From positions 992,001 to 1,056,000 of the forward strand of contig NZ_JABFHO010000001.1 of assembly GCF_013404085.1 (NCBI RefSeq): a DNA stretch of 64,000 bases. Reading direction: 5' to 3'. Made by a program: the position numbers and the translations under genes. The stretch is from Winogradskyella helgolandensis (GTDB lineage: Bacteria; Bacteroidota; Bacteroidia; Flavobacteriales; Flavobacteriaceae). Shown here one piece after another: positions 7,096 through 16,199 of this stretch (its first letter is position 1; every line of letters starts with the position of its first letter). The notes beneath the pieces were generated by a model. It did not search any database, was not told the DNA's origin, and worked only from the letters and a program-made list of their open reading frames with translations.

Positions 7096-9195
7096 TTATT
7101 TTAAGACTTGATAAGCAACTAATGCTACAATATAAGCAAAAGCACTCATAATTACTAACTGATACATTGGCCATTTCCAAGAGTTGGTCTCTTTTTTCAC
7201 AATAGCAAGTGTACTCATACATTGCATGGCAAAGGCATAAAATAGAAGCAATGAAATACCTGAAGCAAAATTAAATAAAGGGCCTCCAAGTATTGGATTT
7301 ACTTCTCCTGCCATTCTATTTTTAATAGTCTCTTCTTCGTCGCTTCCTACACTATAGATGGTAGCTAAAGTTCCAACAAATACTTCACGCGCAGCGAAAG
7401 AACTTACAATGGCAATCCCAATTTTCCAATCGTAACCTAACGGTCTAATGGCTGGTTCTATAGCATGGCCTGCAATACCAATAAATGAATGCTCTAGTTT
7501 ATGAGATTCTATTTTTTGGTTTAATTCGTCCTCTGGTAAATTCTCCCCAGCGTATTGTTCTGTAATTATGCTTTCTGCATTATTAAAGTTATCACCAGGA
7601 CCATAAGATGCCAAAAACCAAAGCACAATAGAAATGGCAAGGATAATTTTACCAGCTCCAAATACAAAAGCTTTTGTTTTTTCTAAAACCGTTAATACCA
7701 CATTTTTAAACAACGGTAATTTGTAATTTGGCATTTCTACCACAAAGAAACTCTTACTTTTTAATTTCAATATTTTATTTAAAATCCAAGCAGAGCCAAC
7801 AGCTGCACCAAAACCAATTAGGTACAATAACATTAAGGTTAAGGCTTGATAACTTAAACCGAGTATGCGTCCTTCTGGAATAACCAAAGCGATAATAATA
7901 AGATAGACAGGTAATCTTGCCGAACACGTTGTAAACGGTGTTACTAAGATGGTGATTAAACGTTCTTTCCAGCTTTCAATATTCCGCGTTGCCATAATCG
8001 CCGGAATTGCACAAGCTGTTCCTGAAATTAAGGGTACCACACTTTTGCCGCTCAATCCAAAACGACGCATAATGCGATCCATTAGAAACACCACACGACT
8101 CATATAGCCGCTTTCTTCTAATACTGAAATAAATAGAAACAAGAAGGCAATTTGAGGGATAAATATTACAATACCTCCAAGTCCTGAAATAATACCTTCA
8201 GCTAAAAGATTCGTAAATGCTCCTTCCGGTAAGGTGTTTTTTGTCCACTCACTTAAGGATGCAAACGAGCTATCTATAAAATCCATTGGAATGCTAGACC
8301 AATCGTAAATAGCTTGAAAAATAGTTAATAAAATAACCCCAAAAATTAAATAACCCCAAACTTTGTGCGTTAGAATTCTATCCAATTTTATACGTAAATC
8401 TTTTGCAGATTTCAGGTCAATGGTTTGTCCTTCTTTTAGCGTTTCGTTTATAAATTGGTAACGCTTTATGGTTTCTCTTTGTTGTAGTCGTTTTAAATCT
8501 GTTTTAGATTTAGTTTTAAAATCTTCAACCGCTTCATATGTTTTTCGGTCTGTTTTTCCGAAGTTAACATCTTGCGTTATGACTAACCACAGTTTGTACA
8601 ATAACTGGTTAGGAAATGCTTTTCTTAAATTACTAAAATACGCTTCATCTATAGTAGATGCATCCAAACAAGGTTCTATAGAGAGTTCTTTATGAGTGGC
8701 AATTAATTCTTTTAATTTATCTATACCCTTGTTTTTTCTTGTACTTATTAACGCAATTTTAGTTTTGAGTTCCTCTTCTAAATGGTCTAGATTTAATGAA
8801 ATACCTTTGTATTCCATCCTGTCAGCCATATTAATCACTAAAATTGTAGGAATCTTTAAGTCTTTAATTTGTGTGAATAATAGTAAATTTCGTTTTAAGT
8901 TTTCCACGTCACTGACAACAACAGCAACATCTGGATAATCTTTATCATTTTTATTAAGCAGCAGTTCAATAACTACATTTTCATCTAAAGACGATGCATT
9001 TAAACTATAGGTTCCGGGTAAATCTATGATATGTGCTTTTACTCCTCGTGGCAGTTTACAAATACCTTCTTTTTTTTCAACCGTAATACCAGGGTAATTA
9101 CCGACCTTTTGGTTTAACCCTGTAAGGGCATTGAAAACAGATGTTTTTCCGGTGTTGGGATTTCCTATTAATGCGACGTTGATTTGCTTACTCAT
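7096..9195 (-). CDS. feoB: Ferrous iron transporter FeoB
   Basis: This is a cytoplasmic GTPase fused to a membrane permease for Fe(II). The G1 motif GNPNTGKTS lies near the N-terminus, with IDLPGTYSLNASS (G3 region) and INMADR (G4). Two Gate-type membrane blocks follow, including SGKSVVPLISGTACAIPA and ATRNIESWKERLITILVTPFTTCSARLPVY. I chose the ATG at 9195, because it overlaps the feoA stop by eight bases (ATGAGTAA). An ATG four codons upstream (9207) is also open. Length of about 699 residues is normal for the family. It forms an operon with feoA and probably the small genes downstream. Confidence 0.96.
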   Translation of the reverse strand: MSKQINVALIGNPNTGKTSVFNALTGLNQKVGNYPGITVEKKEGICKLPRGVKAHIIDLPGTYSLNASSLDENVVIELLLNKNDKDYPDVAVVVSDVENLKRNLLLFTQIKDLKIPTILVINMADRMEYKGISLNLDHLEEELKTKIALISTRKNKGIDKLKELIATHKELSIEPCLDASTIDEAYFSNLRKAFPNQLLYKLWLVITQDVNFGKTDRKTYEAVEDFKTKSKTDLKRLQQRETIKRYQFINETLKEGQTIDLKSAKDLRIKLDRILTHKVWGYLIFGVILLTIFQAIYDWSSIPMDFIDSSFASLSEWTKNTLPEGAFTNLLAEGIISGLGGIVIFIPQIAFLFLFISVLEESGYMSRVVFLMDRIMRRFGLSGKSVVPLISGTACAIPAIMATRNIESWKERLITILVTPFTTCSARLPVYLIIIALVIPEGRILGLSYQALTLMLLYLIGFGAAVGSAWILNKILKLKSKSFFVVEMPNYKLPLFKNVVLTVLEKTKAFVFGAGKIILAISIVLWFLASYGPGDNFNNAESIITEQYAGENLPEDELNQKIESHKLEHSFIGIAGHAIEPAIRPLGYDWKIGIAIVSSFAAREVFVGTLATIYSVGSDEEETIKNRMAGEVNPILGGPLFNFASGISLLLFYAFAMQCMSTLAIVKKETNSWKWPMYQLVIMSAFAYIVALVAYQVLK

Positions 9196-9415
9196 GCGCA
9201 GTTTCAATTATAATATGAATAGCAGTTTCTTTTCTAATGGCTAAATGTGTACCATTAATATTAAGATACATTGGATCTGCAAAGGGAGCCACTTGCACAA
9301 GCTCTACAAAATTACCAGGCAAACACCCCATTTCGAGAAGTTTTAATGGAATATGTATAGAAGACACATCGGTAATAATGCCTTGTTGCCCGCGTTTTAA
9401 ATCTGCTAATGTCAA
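9188..9415 (-). CDS. feoA: FeoA ferrous-iron transport accessory protein
   Basis: This 75-residue SH3-like cytoplasmic protein has the family motifs LKRGQQGIITDV, LLEMGCLPGNFVELV and NINGTHLAIRKE. It is the first gene of the feo operon and overlaps feoB. FeoA is thought to aid FeoB activity through its GTPase domain. Confidence 0.93.
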   Translation of the reverse strand: MTLADLKRGQQGIITDVSSIHIPLKLLEMGCLPGNFVELVQVAPFADPMYLNINGTHLAIRKETAIHIIIETAHE

Positions 9416-9423
9416 CGTTATCC

Positions 9424-9455
9424 TTATTTAGATTAATTTTAAAGAAGCAAAAGTA
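9424..9455 (-). promoter_or_regulatory. feo operon promoter, with a possible metal-regulator half-site
   Basis: Minus strand TACTTTTG (9448-9455) matches the TAnnTTTG box upstream of feoA. The adjacent TTATTTAGATTAATTTT resembles one half of the palindrome at 5022-5047, but the second half is poor, so regulation by the same protein is only a suggestion. Confidence 0.4.
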
Positions 9456-9513
9456 AGCGATTTTTTTTAGTGTAAAAAACTAGACCGTGAATATTTGATT
9501 GGTTTCCATTTTT

Positions 9514-10194
9514 CTAAGAGCCACCAAAGTACTTTAAGGTTTCAATATCTTCTAAAATTTGTTCAATATCTTCAGGTTTTGTACCATCATAAAAGCCTCT
9601 AATTTGACGTTTTTTGTCAATTAACATAAAGTTTTCGGTATGAATCATATCGTATTCATCCCCATTACCATCAGTCTTAACGGCTAGGTAGCTTTTTCTG
9701 GCCAGTTCGTAGATTTGCTTTTTATCTCCTGTGACTAAATTCCATTTTCGGTCTATCACACCTTTTTCAAGCGCATATTTTTTGAGTTGCGCTACTGTAT
9801 CAATTTTTGGTGTTACCGTATGTGACAATAACATTATGTCATCGTCGTTAATAATTTCTTGCTGTATGATGGCCATGTGATCGGTCATTATTGGGCAAAT
9901 AGTTTGACACGTCGTAAAGAAGAAATCCGAAATATAGATTTTATCTTTATAGGTGTCTTGGGTTATCGTTTCTCCATTTTGATTGATTAAACTAAAATCA
10001 GCAATCTTATGGTATTTTAATTTGTATTGAATAGTACTATCAACTAATTCTTCGCTTACCATACCAGGTTGATATATAGGAAGCGGCTGCTTAACATTTA
10101 AGACATTATAAATAATAGTTATGATGACTACACAAAGTACAAAAAAGAATATTCCGAAGTTTTTGTAACCCTTAAAAAAAGAAAGAAATGACAT
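9514..10194 (-). CDS. SCO1/SenC-family copper chaperone/thioredoxin-like protein
   Basis: The product is about 226 residues from the ATG at 10194. An upstream-extended frame exists, but the membrane anchor (YKNFGIFFFVLCVVIITIIYN) fits this start. The thioredoxin-like domain has the metal-binding CxxxC (TTCQTICPIMTDH) and the later conserved His in LLSHTVTP. SCO proteins deliver copper to the CuA site of cytochrome oxidase, or act as redox proteins, on the periplasmic side. It is divergent from the M1 peptidase gene. Confidence 0.9.
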   Translation of the reverse strand: MSFLSFFKGYKNFGIFFFVLCVVIITIIYNVLNVKQPLPIYQPGMVSEELVDSTIQYKLKYHKIADFSLINQNGETITQDTYKDKIYISDFFFTTCQTICPIMTDHMAIIQQEIINDDDIMLLSHTVTPKIDTVAQLKKYALEKGVIDRKWNLVTGDKKQIYELARKSYLAVKTDGNGDEYDMIHTENFMLIDKKRQIRGFYDGTKPEDIEQILEDIETLKYFGGS

Positions 10195-10222
10195 TCCGTA
10201 TGTTTTAACGAGAGTTGAATGA

Positions 10223-10230
10223 CAAAAATA
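10223..10230 (-). promoter_or_regulatory. -7 box for the SCO gene
   Basis: Minus strand TATTTTTG fits TAnnTTTG, about 29 bases upstream of the chosen ATG at 10194. This supports that start over the longer reading, which would place the promoter inside the gene. Confidence 0.5.
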
Positions 10231-10278
10231 CGACTGAATCTCAATAAAAGCTTTATTTTTAACATTAAAAGAGGTGCA

Positions 10279-12219
10279 ATGAAACAATTTCTAACGGGTA
10301 TAATCTTAATTTTTGTAATACAAATAAATGCGCAAGACTACAACGAGACGTTAAATGCAATTCGTGCTTCTGAAGCGAACGCGGCATTACAGCAAATGAT
10401 GAGTAGCCAGAATGCTAATACTGGAAATTATGATGTTAAATACCATCGCCTTGAATTAAATGTGGATCCATCAGTAGCTGAGATTTCGGGTGATATTACC
10501 ACGTATTTTGAAGCTAAAGAAGCCATGACAGATATCACTTTTGATTTGGCCGATAATATGACGGTGTCTCAAGTTTTACAACGTGGCAATAGTTTAAGTT
10601 TTGTTCAAAATACGGATGATGAATTGGTGATTACATTACCTGTCACACAAGTACAGGGAGTTTTAGACTCTTTAACTGTAAGTTATTCTGGAAATCCTGT
10701 GAGTTCTGGTTTTGGATCTTTTGAACAAACCACACATGGAGATGACGATGATCCTATTATTTGGACGCTTTCTGAGCCTTATGGTGCTAAAGGTTGGTGG
10801 CCTTGCAAACAAGATTTAATTGACAAAATCGATTCTATAGATGTGTATCTTACCACACCAGATTTAAGTCCATTAGATAAGAACTATGTTTCGGTATCTA
10901 ATGGTTTAGAACAGAGTCAGATTATTTCAGGAACTCAGAAAACTACGCATTTTAAACATGGTCATCCCATACCTGCGTATTTAATTGCTATTGCGGTTAC
11001 TAATTATGACGTGTATTCACATGAAGTACCAAATAATGGTAGCCCTTTTGATATTGTAAATTATGTCTATCCGGAAGATGTTGTTACAGCTCAAGCAAGC
11101 ACAGGTATTACTGTAGATATTATGAATCTTTTTACGGATTTGTTTGAAGAATATCCGTTTGCAGACGAAAAATATGGTCATGCCCAATTTGGTTGGGGAG
11201 GAGGCATGGAACACACAACCGTTTCGTTTATGGGGTCCTTTAGTAGAGCTCTTATTGCACACGAGTTAGCACACCAATGGTTTGGTAATAAAATAACTTG
11301 TGGCAGTTGGAAAGATATTTGGCTAAATGAAGGATTTGCCACCTATTTAGCTGGTTTAGTTATTGAAGATCTAGATGGAGAAGGCAGTTTTAAAACTTGG
11401 AGACAGCAGACCACTGCTAATATTACGTCTCAACCAGATGGTGCCGTATATCTTACGGATCAGGATACAACAAGCGTTAATAGAATTTTTAGTAGCCGAT
11501 TAAGTTATAGTAAGGGTGCTATGGTACTGCATATGTTAAGACGAAAACTTGGTGATACTGATTTTTATCAAGGATTAAAAGACTATTTAGATACGCCAGC
11601 CTTAGCGTTCGATTATGCAAAAACTCAAGATTTTATAGATGTGATGGAATTGTCTACGGGACAAAATTTAGACGAATTTTTTAATGACTGGCTCTACAAT
11701 CAAGGTTATCCAAGTTACAATGTGAACTGGAATCAGGATGGAAACCAGTTACAACTTATGGTGTCGCAAACTCAAAGTGATGCGTCCGTTTCTTTTTTTG
11801 AAGCCAATGTGCCCATTAGAATTTTAGGAACTTTAGGAGAATCTTTAGATGTGGTTTTAGACAACACGAGTAATAATGAACAGTTTGTTGAAACCATTGA
11901 TTTCACAATACAAGAGGTGTTAATTGATCCGGATTATCATTTAATTTCAAAAAATAATGCTGCAACTTTAAGTACCTCTGATTTTGATTTTAATTCTGAA
12001 ATAAATGTATATCCCAATCCAACAACCGCAATAATAAATATTATAAAACCTGAATATATAGAGGTTGAAACGATTAAAATTTACAATAGTTTAGGTCAGT
12101 TATTACTGCAACAAGATTGGGCTACTGAAGTTGATTTAAAAACCTTAGCATCAGGTATATTGTTTGTGCAAATTCAAACAAATGATAAGATCATTAATAA
12201 AAGAATAATAAAAAATTAG
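10279..12219 (+). CDS. Secreted M1-family aminopeptidase with T9SS C-terminal domain
   Basis: The likely start at 10279 gives a signal peptide (MKQFLTGIILIFVIQINAQ). The zinc-peptidase motif HELAH is at residues 328-332, and the third ligand is the Glu of WLNEGFATY. The gluzincin exopeptidase signature is replaced by GWGGGMEHTT rather than classical GAMEN, as in many Bacteroidota members. The last 75 residues form a type IX secretion sorting domain (VYPNPTTAIINI, YNSLGQLL, SGILFVQIQT, KRIIKN end). The enzyme should be exported to the surface or medium and trim peptides. Confidence 0.92.
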   Translation: MKQFLTGIILIFVIQINAQDYNETLNAIRASEANAALQQMMSSQNANTGNYDVKYHRLELNVDPSVAEISGDITTYFEAKEAMTDITFDLADNMTVSQVLQRGNSLSFVQNTDDELVITLPVTQVQGVLDSLTVSYSGNPVSSGFGSFEQTTHGDDDDPIIWTLSEPYGAKGWWPCKQDLIDKIDSIDVYLTTPDLSPLDKNYVSVSNGLEQSQIISGTQKTTHFKHGHPIPAYLIAIAVTNYDVYSHEVPNNGSPFDIVNYVYPEDVVTAQASTGITVDIMNLFTDLFEEYPFADEKYGHAQFGWGGGMEHTTVSFMGSFSRALIAHELAHQWFGNKITCGSWKDIWLNEGFATYLAGLVIEDLDGEGSFKTWRQQTTANITSQPDGAVYLTDQDTTSVNRIFSSRLSYSKGAMVLHMLRRKLGDTDFYQGLKDYLDTPALAFDYAKTQDFIDVMELSTGQNLDEFFNDWLYNQGYPSYNVNWNQDGNQLQLMVSQTQSDASVSFFEANVPIRILGTLGESLDVVLDNTSNNEQFVETIDFTIQEVLIDPDYHLISKNNAATLSTSDFDFNSEINVYPNPTTAIINIIKPEYIEVETIKIYNSLGQLLLQQDWATEVDLKTLASGILFVQIQTNDKIINKRIIKN

Positions 12220-12280
12220 ACACGCTATAGTTTTAACGTAATGCTAAGTTTTTTTAAATATTCGTTTGATATAAATATGT

Positions 12281-12288
12281 TACTTTTG
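12281..12288 (+). promoter_or_regulatory. -7 box for rseP
   Basis: TACTTTTG fits TAnnTTTG, 25 bases upstream of the ATG at 12314. No convincing TTG box was found at the usual distance. Confidence 0.4.
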
Positions 12289-12313
12289 CAAATCGAAATT
12301 TGAAAATGATTAC

Positions 12314-13657
12314 ATGGAATTTGTTATAAAAATATCTCAATTTTTACTTAGTTTATCCTTACTTATTGTTTTGCACGAGTTAGGGCATTTTATACCAGCA
12401 AAGCTTTTTAAGACTAAAGTGGAAAAATTTTACCTCTTTTTTGATGTGAAGTTTTCGCTTTTCAAAAAGAAAATTGGTGATACCGAATATGGTATTGGTT
12501 GGTTACCACTTGGAGGCTATGTGAAAATCGCAGGAATGATTGACGAGAGTATGGATAAGGAAGCAATGGCACTGCCACCACAACCATGGGAATTCCGTTC
12601 TAAACCAGCTTGGCAACGCTTAATTATTATGCTTGGTGGTGTAACCGTAAACTTTATTTTGGCTTACTTTATTTACGTCGCACTTTCTTTTACTTATGGA
12701 GATACAGATGTGACTACAGACAGTATGAAAGACGGTTTTTGGATAGAGAACAAACTGCTTTTAGATGTTGGTTTTAAAAATGGCGATAAAATATTAGCTA
12801 TTAATGATGAAAAAGTTGATACCTATTATGAGGTTAGAAAGAACTTAGTAAATGGTGAAAAATATTCAATCGTTAGAGATGGAGAAAAGCAAGAAGTTGT
12901 ACTTCCAAAAGATTTCTTAGGTCAACTATCTTCTGCCGAAAGAAAGAATGGAACTTTCAAATTAAGAATTCCATTTATGGTTGGTAGTGTGCCAGATACA
13001 TCCATAAATGCTGGTGTTAACCTAAAAGAAGGTGATGTCTTATTAACTGTTAACGGAAATGAATTGCGTTATTTTGACCAATTTGAATCGCGATTATCAA
13101 ACTATAAGAATCAATCCGTAAATGCAACATTTTTAAGAGAAGACGAAAAAATTAATATAGACCTAAAGGTTGATGATAATGGAAGGGTTGGAATTTTTCC
13201 AGCATCACATAATTCGAGATTTGCAGAACTAGGTTATTTTAATATTATTCATAAAGATTATACCTTCTTAGAAAGTTTTGGTGGAGGAGTAGATAAGTTT
13301 AAAGAACAGGTTTCTGGTTATTTTGATCAATTAGGAAAAATATTTACACCTAGTACAGGCGCTTATAAAGGTGTCGGTGGCTTTAAAGCAATTTTTGATG
13401 TGTTCCCAGATCAATGGATTTGGCAAGATTTCTGGGGTTTAACAGCCTTTTTATCTATTATGTTAGCGATACTTAACTTATTACCAATACCAGCTTTAGA
13501 TGGTGGTCACGTGGTGTTTTTATTGTACGAAATGATTTCTGGACGTCAGCCAAGCGAAAAGTTTTTAGAGCGCGCGCAAGTTATTGGTTTCTTTATTTTA
13601 ATCGCTTTGGTATTGTTTGCCAACGGTAATGATATTTTTAAAGCCGTCACGAATTAA
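12314..13657 (+). CDS. rseP: RIP metalloprotease RseP (site-2 protease)
   Basis: This 447-residue inner-membrane zinc protease has HELGH at residues 21-25 in the first membrane helix and NLLPIPALDGGH in the C-terminal membrane region, where the Asp is the third zinc ligand. Two PDZ-like regions lie between (around GFKNGDKILAINDEKV and GVNLKEGDVLLTVNG). It cleaves membrane-spanning anti-sigma factors and signal-peptide remnants. It stands directly upstream of tRNA-Asn. Confidence 0.95.
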   Translation: MEFVIKISQFLLSLSLLIVLHELGHFIPAKLFKTKVEKFYLFFDVKFSLFKKKIGDTEYGIGWLPLGGYVKIAGMIDESMDKEAMALPPQPWEFRSKPAWQRLIIMLGGVTVNFILAYFIYVALSFTYGDTDVTTDSMKDGFWIENKLLLDVGFKNGDKILAINDEKVDTYYEVRKNLVNGEKYSIVRDGEKQEVVLPKDFLGQLSSAERKNGTFKLRIPFMVGSVPDTSINAGVNLKEGDVLLTVNGNELRYFDQFESRLSNYKNQSVNATFLREDEKINIDLKVDDNGRVGIFPASHNSRFAELGYFNIIHKDYTFLESFGGGVDKFKEQVSGYFDQLGKIFTPSTGAYKGVGGFKAIFDVFPDQWIWQDFWGLTAFLSIMLAILNLLPIPALDGGHVVFLLYEMISGRQPSEKFLERAQVIGFFILIALVLFANGNDIFKAVTN

Positions 13658-13695
13658 CGATTTTAAAAATTTTACAAAAAAAATAATATTTCATT

Positions 13696-13725
13696 TTGTA
13701 ATATTGAAAATACTATATATATTTG
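13696..13725 (+). promoter_or_regulatory. Promoter of tRNA-Asn
   Basis: TTG (13696-13698), a 19-base spacer and TATATTTG (13718-13725) match the Bacteroidota housekeeping promoter closely, 25 bases before the tRNA. Confidence 0.65.
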
Positions 13726-13750
13726 CATCCGCTAACGCGAAAAATAACCT

Positions 13751-13824
13751 TCCTCTTTAGCTCAGTTGGTTAGAGCATCTGACTGTTAATCAGAGGGTCC
13801 TTAGTTCGAGCCTAAGAAGAGGAG
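13751..13824 (+). tRNA. tRNA-Asn (GTT anticodon)
   Basis: The cloverleaf is complete: acceptor TCCTCTT/AAGAGGA, D arm with AGCTCAGTTGGTTAGAGC, anticodon stem TCTGA/TCAGA around loop CTGTTAA (anticodon GTT), and T arm CTTAG-TTCGAGC-CTAAG. CCA is not encoded. It is the integration target of the element that follows, and its last 44 bases are repeated at 36283. Confidence 0.97.
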
Positions 13825-13825
13825 C
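13781..13825 (+). other. attL, 45-bp core repeat in tRNA-Asn
   Basis: The 45 bases from the anticodon stem to one base past the tRNA end recur without mismatch at 36283-36327. Identity starts and stops abruptly at both ends. This is the standard signature of tyrosine-recombinase integration into a tRNA 3' end. Confidence 0.93.
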
Positions 13826-13829
13826 AAAC

Positions 13830-13858
13830 AAAGCCACTACGAAAGTAGTGGCTTTTTT
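13830..13858. terminator. Terminator just inside attL
   Basis: AAAGCCACTAC and GTAGTGGCTTT pair around GAAA and are followed by a T-run. The element thus supplies the tRNA with a new terminator; the original one appears to lie beyond attR at 36340-36370. Confidence 0.8.
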
Positions 13859-13898
13859 GTGTTTTATAGGTATCTGAGAAACTTTGCTTTTTCCTTTG

Positions 13899-13920
13899 GG
13901 TCAAACATAGGTCAAACATT
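13899..13920 (+). repeat. Tandem GGTCAAACATA repeat near the left end
   Basis: Two copies of the 11-base unit (second ending TT) occur 75 bases inside the tRNA end. The same 22 bases are found in the same orientation at 36148-36169, next to attR. They are probably arm-type binding sites for the recombinase. Confidence 0.65.
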
Positions 13921-13946
13921 GTATCTTAGTAATCTCAATTTAAAAG

Positions 13947-14813
13947 ATGACTCTAAAGCCAACACATCAGTTACTTTTTTACTTTCAAAATCTCTTAAAA
14001 TCAAATAAACTTGAATTTTTAAAAGATACATCACTTAATAATATGAAGGAGATGTATGGAAATTTAGTTGAACATGTAGATACTAATAATGGAGTTATAA
14101 AGTTTTGGAAAGTTTTTTCAGACCAACATAGCAACGGAGAACCTACAGAGGGATTAGTTACCTATGATTTTTATAAAGAACATAAAAACGAATTAATATT
14201 TAATGCTAAAGTTGTAACTGAGGAAATAGACAAATTAGTATATTCTAAAGCAGAAGCAAATGAAGTCTATACAGCTACTCTAAAAAACATTAGCTTAGAA
14301 CTACATTCTTTAAACCAGAAAGCAGACAAACTTTATCCAAATTATCCTGAACTACCTAGAGCCTTAAAACTTATTGAGCATCATCTTCTTATAAAGTATG
14401 ATATTAAGCCTTTTGCTAAAAAGAGAGCAGAAGATAAATTATCATATTTTGGATTTAAAGATACAATCTCTAGGCAGAAGTTTATTGAGCTATATGAACT
14501 AGCTGATAGTTTAGAGATTATTGAATATGATGTAATTGACCAAGAAACTTTTTTAGAGGTATTACTTGAAAACCCAAGTGAACCTAATAAGGTTATAAAA
14601 TTCTTCTGCCAAAATGCCTTAGCTAAACAATTTATTGAAAAGTTGAGACCTTATTTTACTTCATTAGACCCAAAGTCTATTGAGAAATCAGGTAGATTCC
14701 TTACTAAAGGTGGTACTGTGTTATCTGAAACTAATTACAATAGGACATTATTGAAGTTTAATCCAAAGCTTGATAGACTCAACAAAGAAATGGATACAAT
14801 ACTACTAAGCTAA
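13947..14813 (+). CDS. Element-encoded protein of unknown function, alpha-helical
   Basis: This 288-residue, soluble, mostly helical, charged protein has no signal peptide. I do not recognise the family. It is the first gene inside attL and reads towards the excisionase-like and integrase genes, so a role in regulation or processing of the element is possible but not shown. Motifs noted are a central HHLLIKYDIKPFAKKRAEDK segment and a C-terminal FLTKGGTVLSETNYNRTLLKF. A Lys/Glu-rich, AT-rich composition matches the rest of the element. Confidence 0.65.
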   Translation: MTLKPTHQLLFYFQNLLKSNKLEFLKDTSLNNMKEMYGNLVEHVDTNNGVIKFWKVFSDQHSNGEPTEGLVTYDFYKEHKNELIFNAKVVTEEIDKLVYSKAEANEVYTATLKNISLELHSLNQKADKLYPNYPELPRALKLIEHHLLIKYDIKPFAKKRAEDKLSYFGFKDTISRQKFIELYELADSLEIIEYDVIDQETFLEVLLENPSEPNKVIKFFCQNALAKQFIEKLRPYFTSLDPKSIEKSGRFLTKGGTVLSETNYNRTLLKFNPKLDRLNKEMDTILLS

Positions 14814-14923
14814 ACATCTTACATTTTACCTTACACCCTTCTTACACTTCTTAATTCTTAGGTTATTTGCACAGTTTCTTTGTGTTAATATTAACCTGAA
14901 TGTGCGCACATTCCTAAATCATA

Positions 14924-15250
14924 ATGATTATGGAAACCATTCAAAGAATAGTTTTTACACAAGAACAATTAAATCAAATTAAAGAAGAGTTTTCTGAGGT
15001 ATTGAAGCCTCTAAAAAACTTTATGTCAGTAGATGACTTGTCTGTTTATTTAGAACTTTCAAAATCTGCAATTTATAAAATGACAAGTAAAAAGGAAATA
15101 CCTTTTTACAATCCAGGGGGTAAAAAAATCTATTTTAAAAGAGTAGAGGTAGATGCTTGGATAGAGAGTGGGAGAATTGCATCTGACTCAGAAATTCTAT
15201 ATAGTATGCATCAATCTGGGAGTAACTCAAATGATACTCCGTTATGGTAG
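14924..15250 (+). CDS. Helix-turn-helix protein, excisionase/MerR-like
   Basis: This 108-residue protein has a HTH_17-type DNA-binding domain at about 38-82 (SVDDLSVYLELSKSAIYKMTSKKEIPFYNPGGKKIYF) followed by VEVDAWIESGR, the usual end of excisionase-family domains. Its stop overlaps the next gene's start by seven bases. It is likely a recombination directionality factor or regulator for the integrase 1 kb downstream. Such HTH proteins are standard in Bacteroidota mobile elements. Confidence 0.85.
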   Translation: MIMETIQRIVFTQEQLNQIKEEFSEVLKPLKNFMSVDDLSVYLELSKSAIYKMTSKKEIPFYNPGGKKIYFKRVEVDAWIESGRIASDSEILYSMHQSGSNSNDTPLW

Positions 15251-16134
15251 ACTTTGTTAGACTCTCATGGAGAGACAAGGCAATATTTGAAAATTTTGTT
15301 TGTCAAGAAGAGAATTTCGAAGAGCTACATACACTGTTTAATCTTCACACGAGTGAAATTAAATACCCTTATGTGACAGGTTTTAGTGGTATGGATGTTA
15401 GGATTACAGAGAAGCGTGCTTATGTATATAATTCAATTCATAAGGCTTATAATCAATTAGGTTCAGGGGTGGGACATAATCATAATGACTTTGCTTATTC
15501 TGGAATTTGTTTCGTGATAGACCATATTAATAAAAAATTAATAGATGTAGATAACTCAAATCTCACACAGCTAGAATTTGGGTTTAATATTAAAGTGCCT
15601 ATACCTGCAGAAGAAATTATCAATAATAACTTATTAATGCATAAAACCAATGGTCCTAATCATGTAAGATTATTTAATGGCAGAGGAAAATTGAAACAAT
15701 TTGACCATTATAACTATGTTTTAAAGATATATGATAAAGGAAGGCAATATAATCTAACAGAAAACATCTTAAGGTTTGAAGTTAGGTTCATGAAGGCTAA
15801 AGAATTTCAAAAATTTGGAATTTTTAAGTTAGAGGATTTAAAGGATAAACACATGCTAAGGAAATTGTTCAAGAATCTAATACAAAGGTTTGATGAGCTT
15901 GTAATAATAGACCAATTTGATGAGTCTTCTATTGAGCCTTTAGACCTATCAAAATTAAATAAGTACAACAACCCATATTATTGGGAAACTACTATAAAGA
16001 AATATTCAGCAACTACTAAAATGAGGCATTTTAATGATTATAGTGAGCTACTAAATAAGTATAATTTACTTACTACGAAAATCTATATAAGAGAACTCTT
16101 ATTAGAAAAGTATTTGGAGCTCATTAACTTTTAA
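15244..16134 (+). CDS. Possible rolling-circle replication initiator (gene II-like)
   Basis: This 296-residue protein overlaps the HTH gene. It has an N-terminal beta-rich region with GVGHNHNDF, a segment LTQLEFGFNIKVPIPAEEII, then VLKIYDKGRQYNL and ILRFEVRFMKAKEF with a final helical part. The order Y-D-K-G-x-Q followed by LRFEV resembles filamentous-phage/plasmid gene II/X replication proteins, where the Tyr-Lys segment is catalytic and the HNH-like stretch could be the metal site. This rests on motif memory without an alignment. If right, the element can make single-stranded or circular replicative forms. Confidence 0.4.
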   Translation: MVDFVRLSWRDKAIFENFVCQEENFEELHTLFNLHTSEIKYPYVTGFSGMDVRITEKRAYVYNSIHKAYNQLGSGVGHNHNDFAYSGICFVIDHINKKLIDVDNSNLTQLEFGFNIKVPIPAEEIINNNLLMHKTNGPNHVRLFNGRGKLKQFDHYNYVLKIYDKGRQYNLTENILRFEVRFMKAKEFQKFGIFKLEDLKDKHMLRKLFKNLIQRFDELVIIDQFDESSIEPLDLSKLNKYNNPYYWETTIKKYSATTKMRHFNDYSELLNKYNLLTTKIYIRELLLEKYLELINF

Positions 16135-16199
16135 ACTTTGAGTTATGTTTTCCCTACTCTTTATATAAGGAATTCATTACTCTCAATAAAACAATAATT

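Noticed and set aside
10195..10287. Longer N-terminus for the SCO protein
   Set aside because: The extra 31 residues have no signal character and overlap the probable promoter box at 10223-10230.
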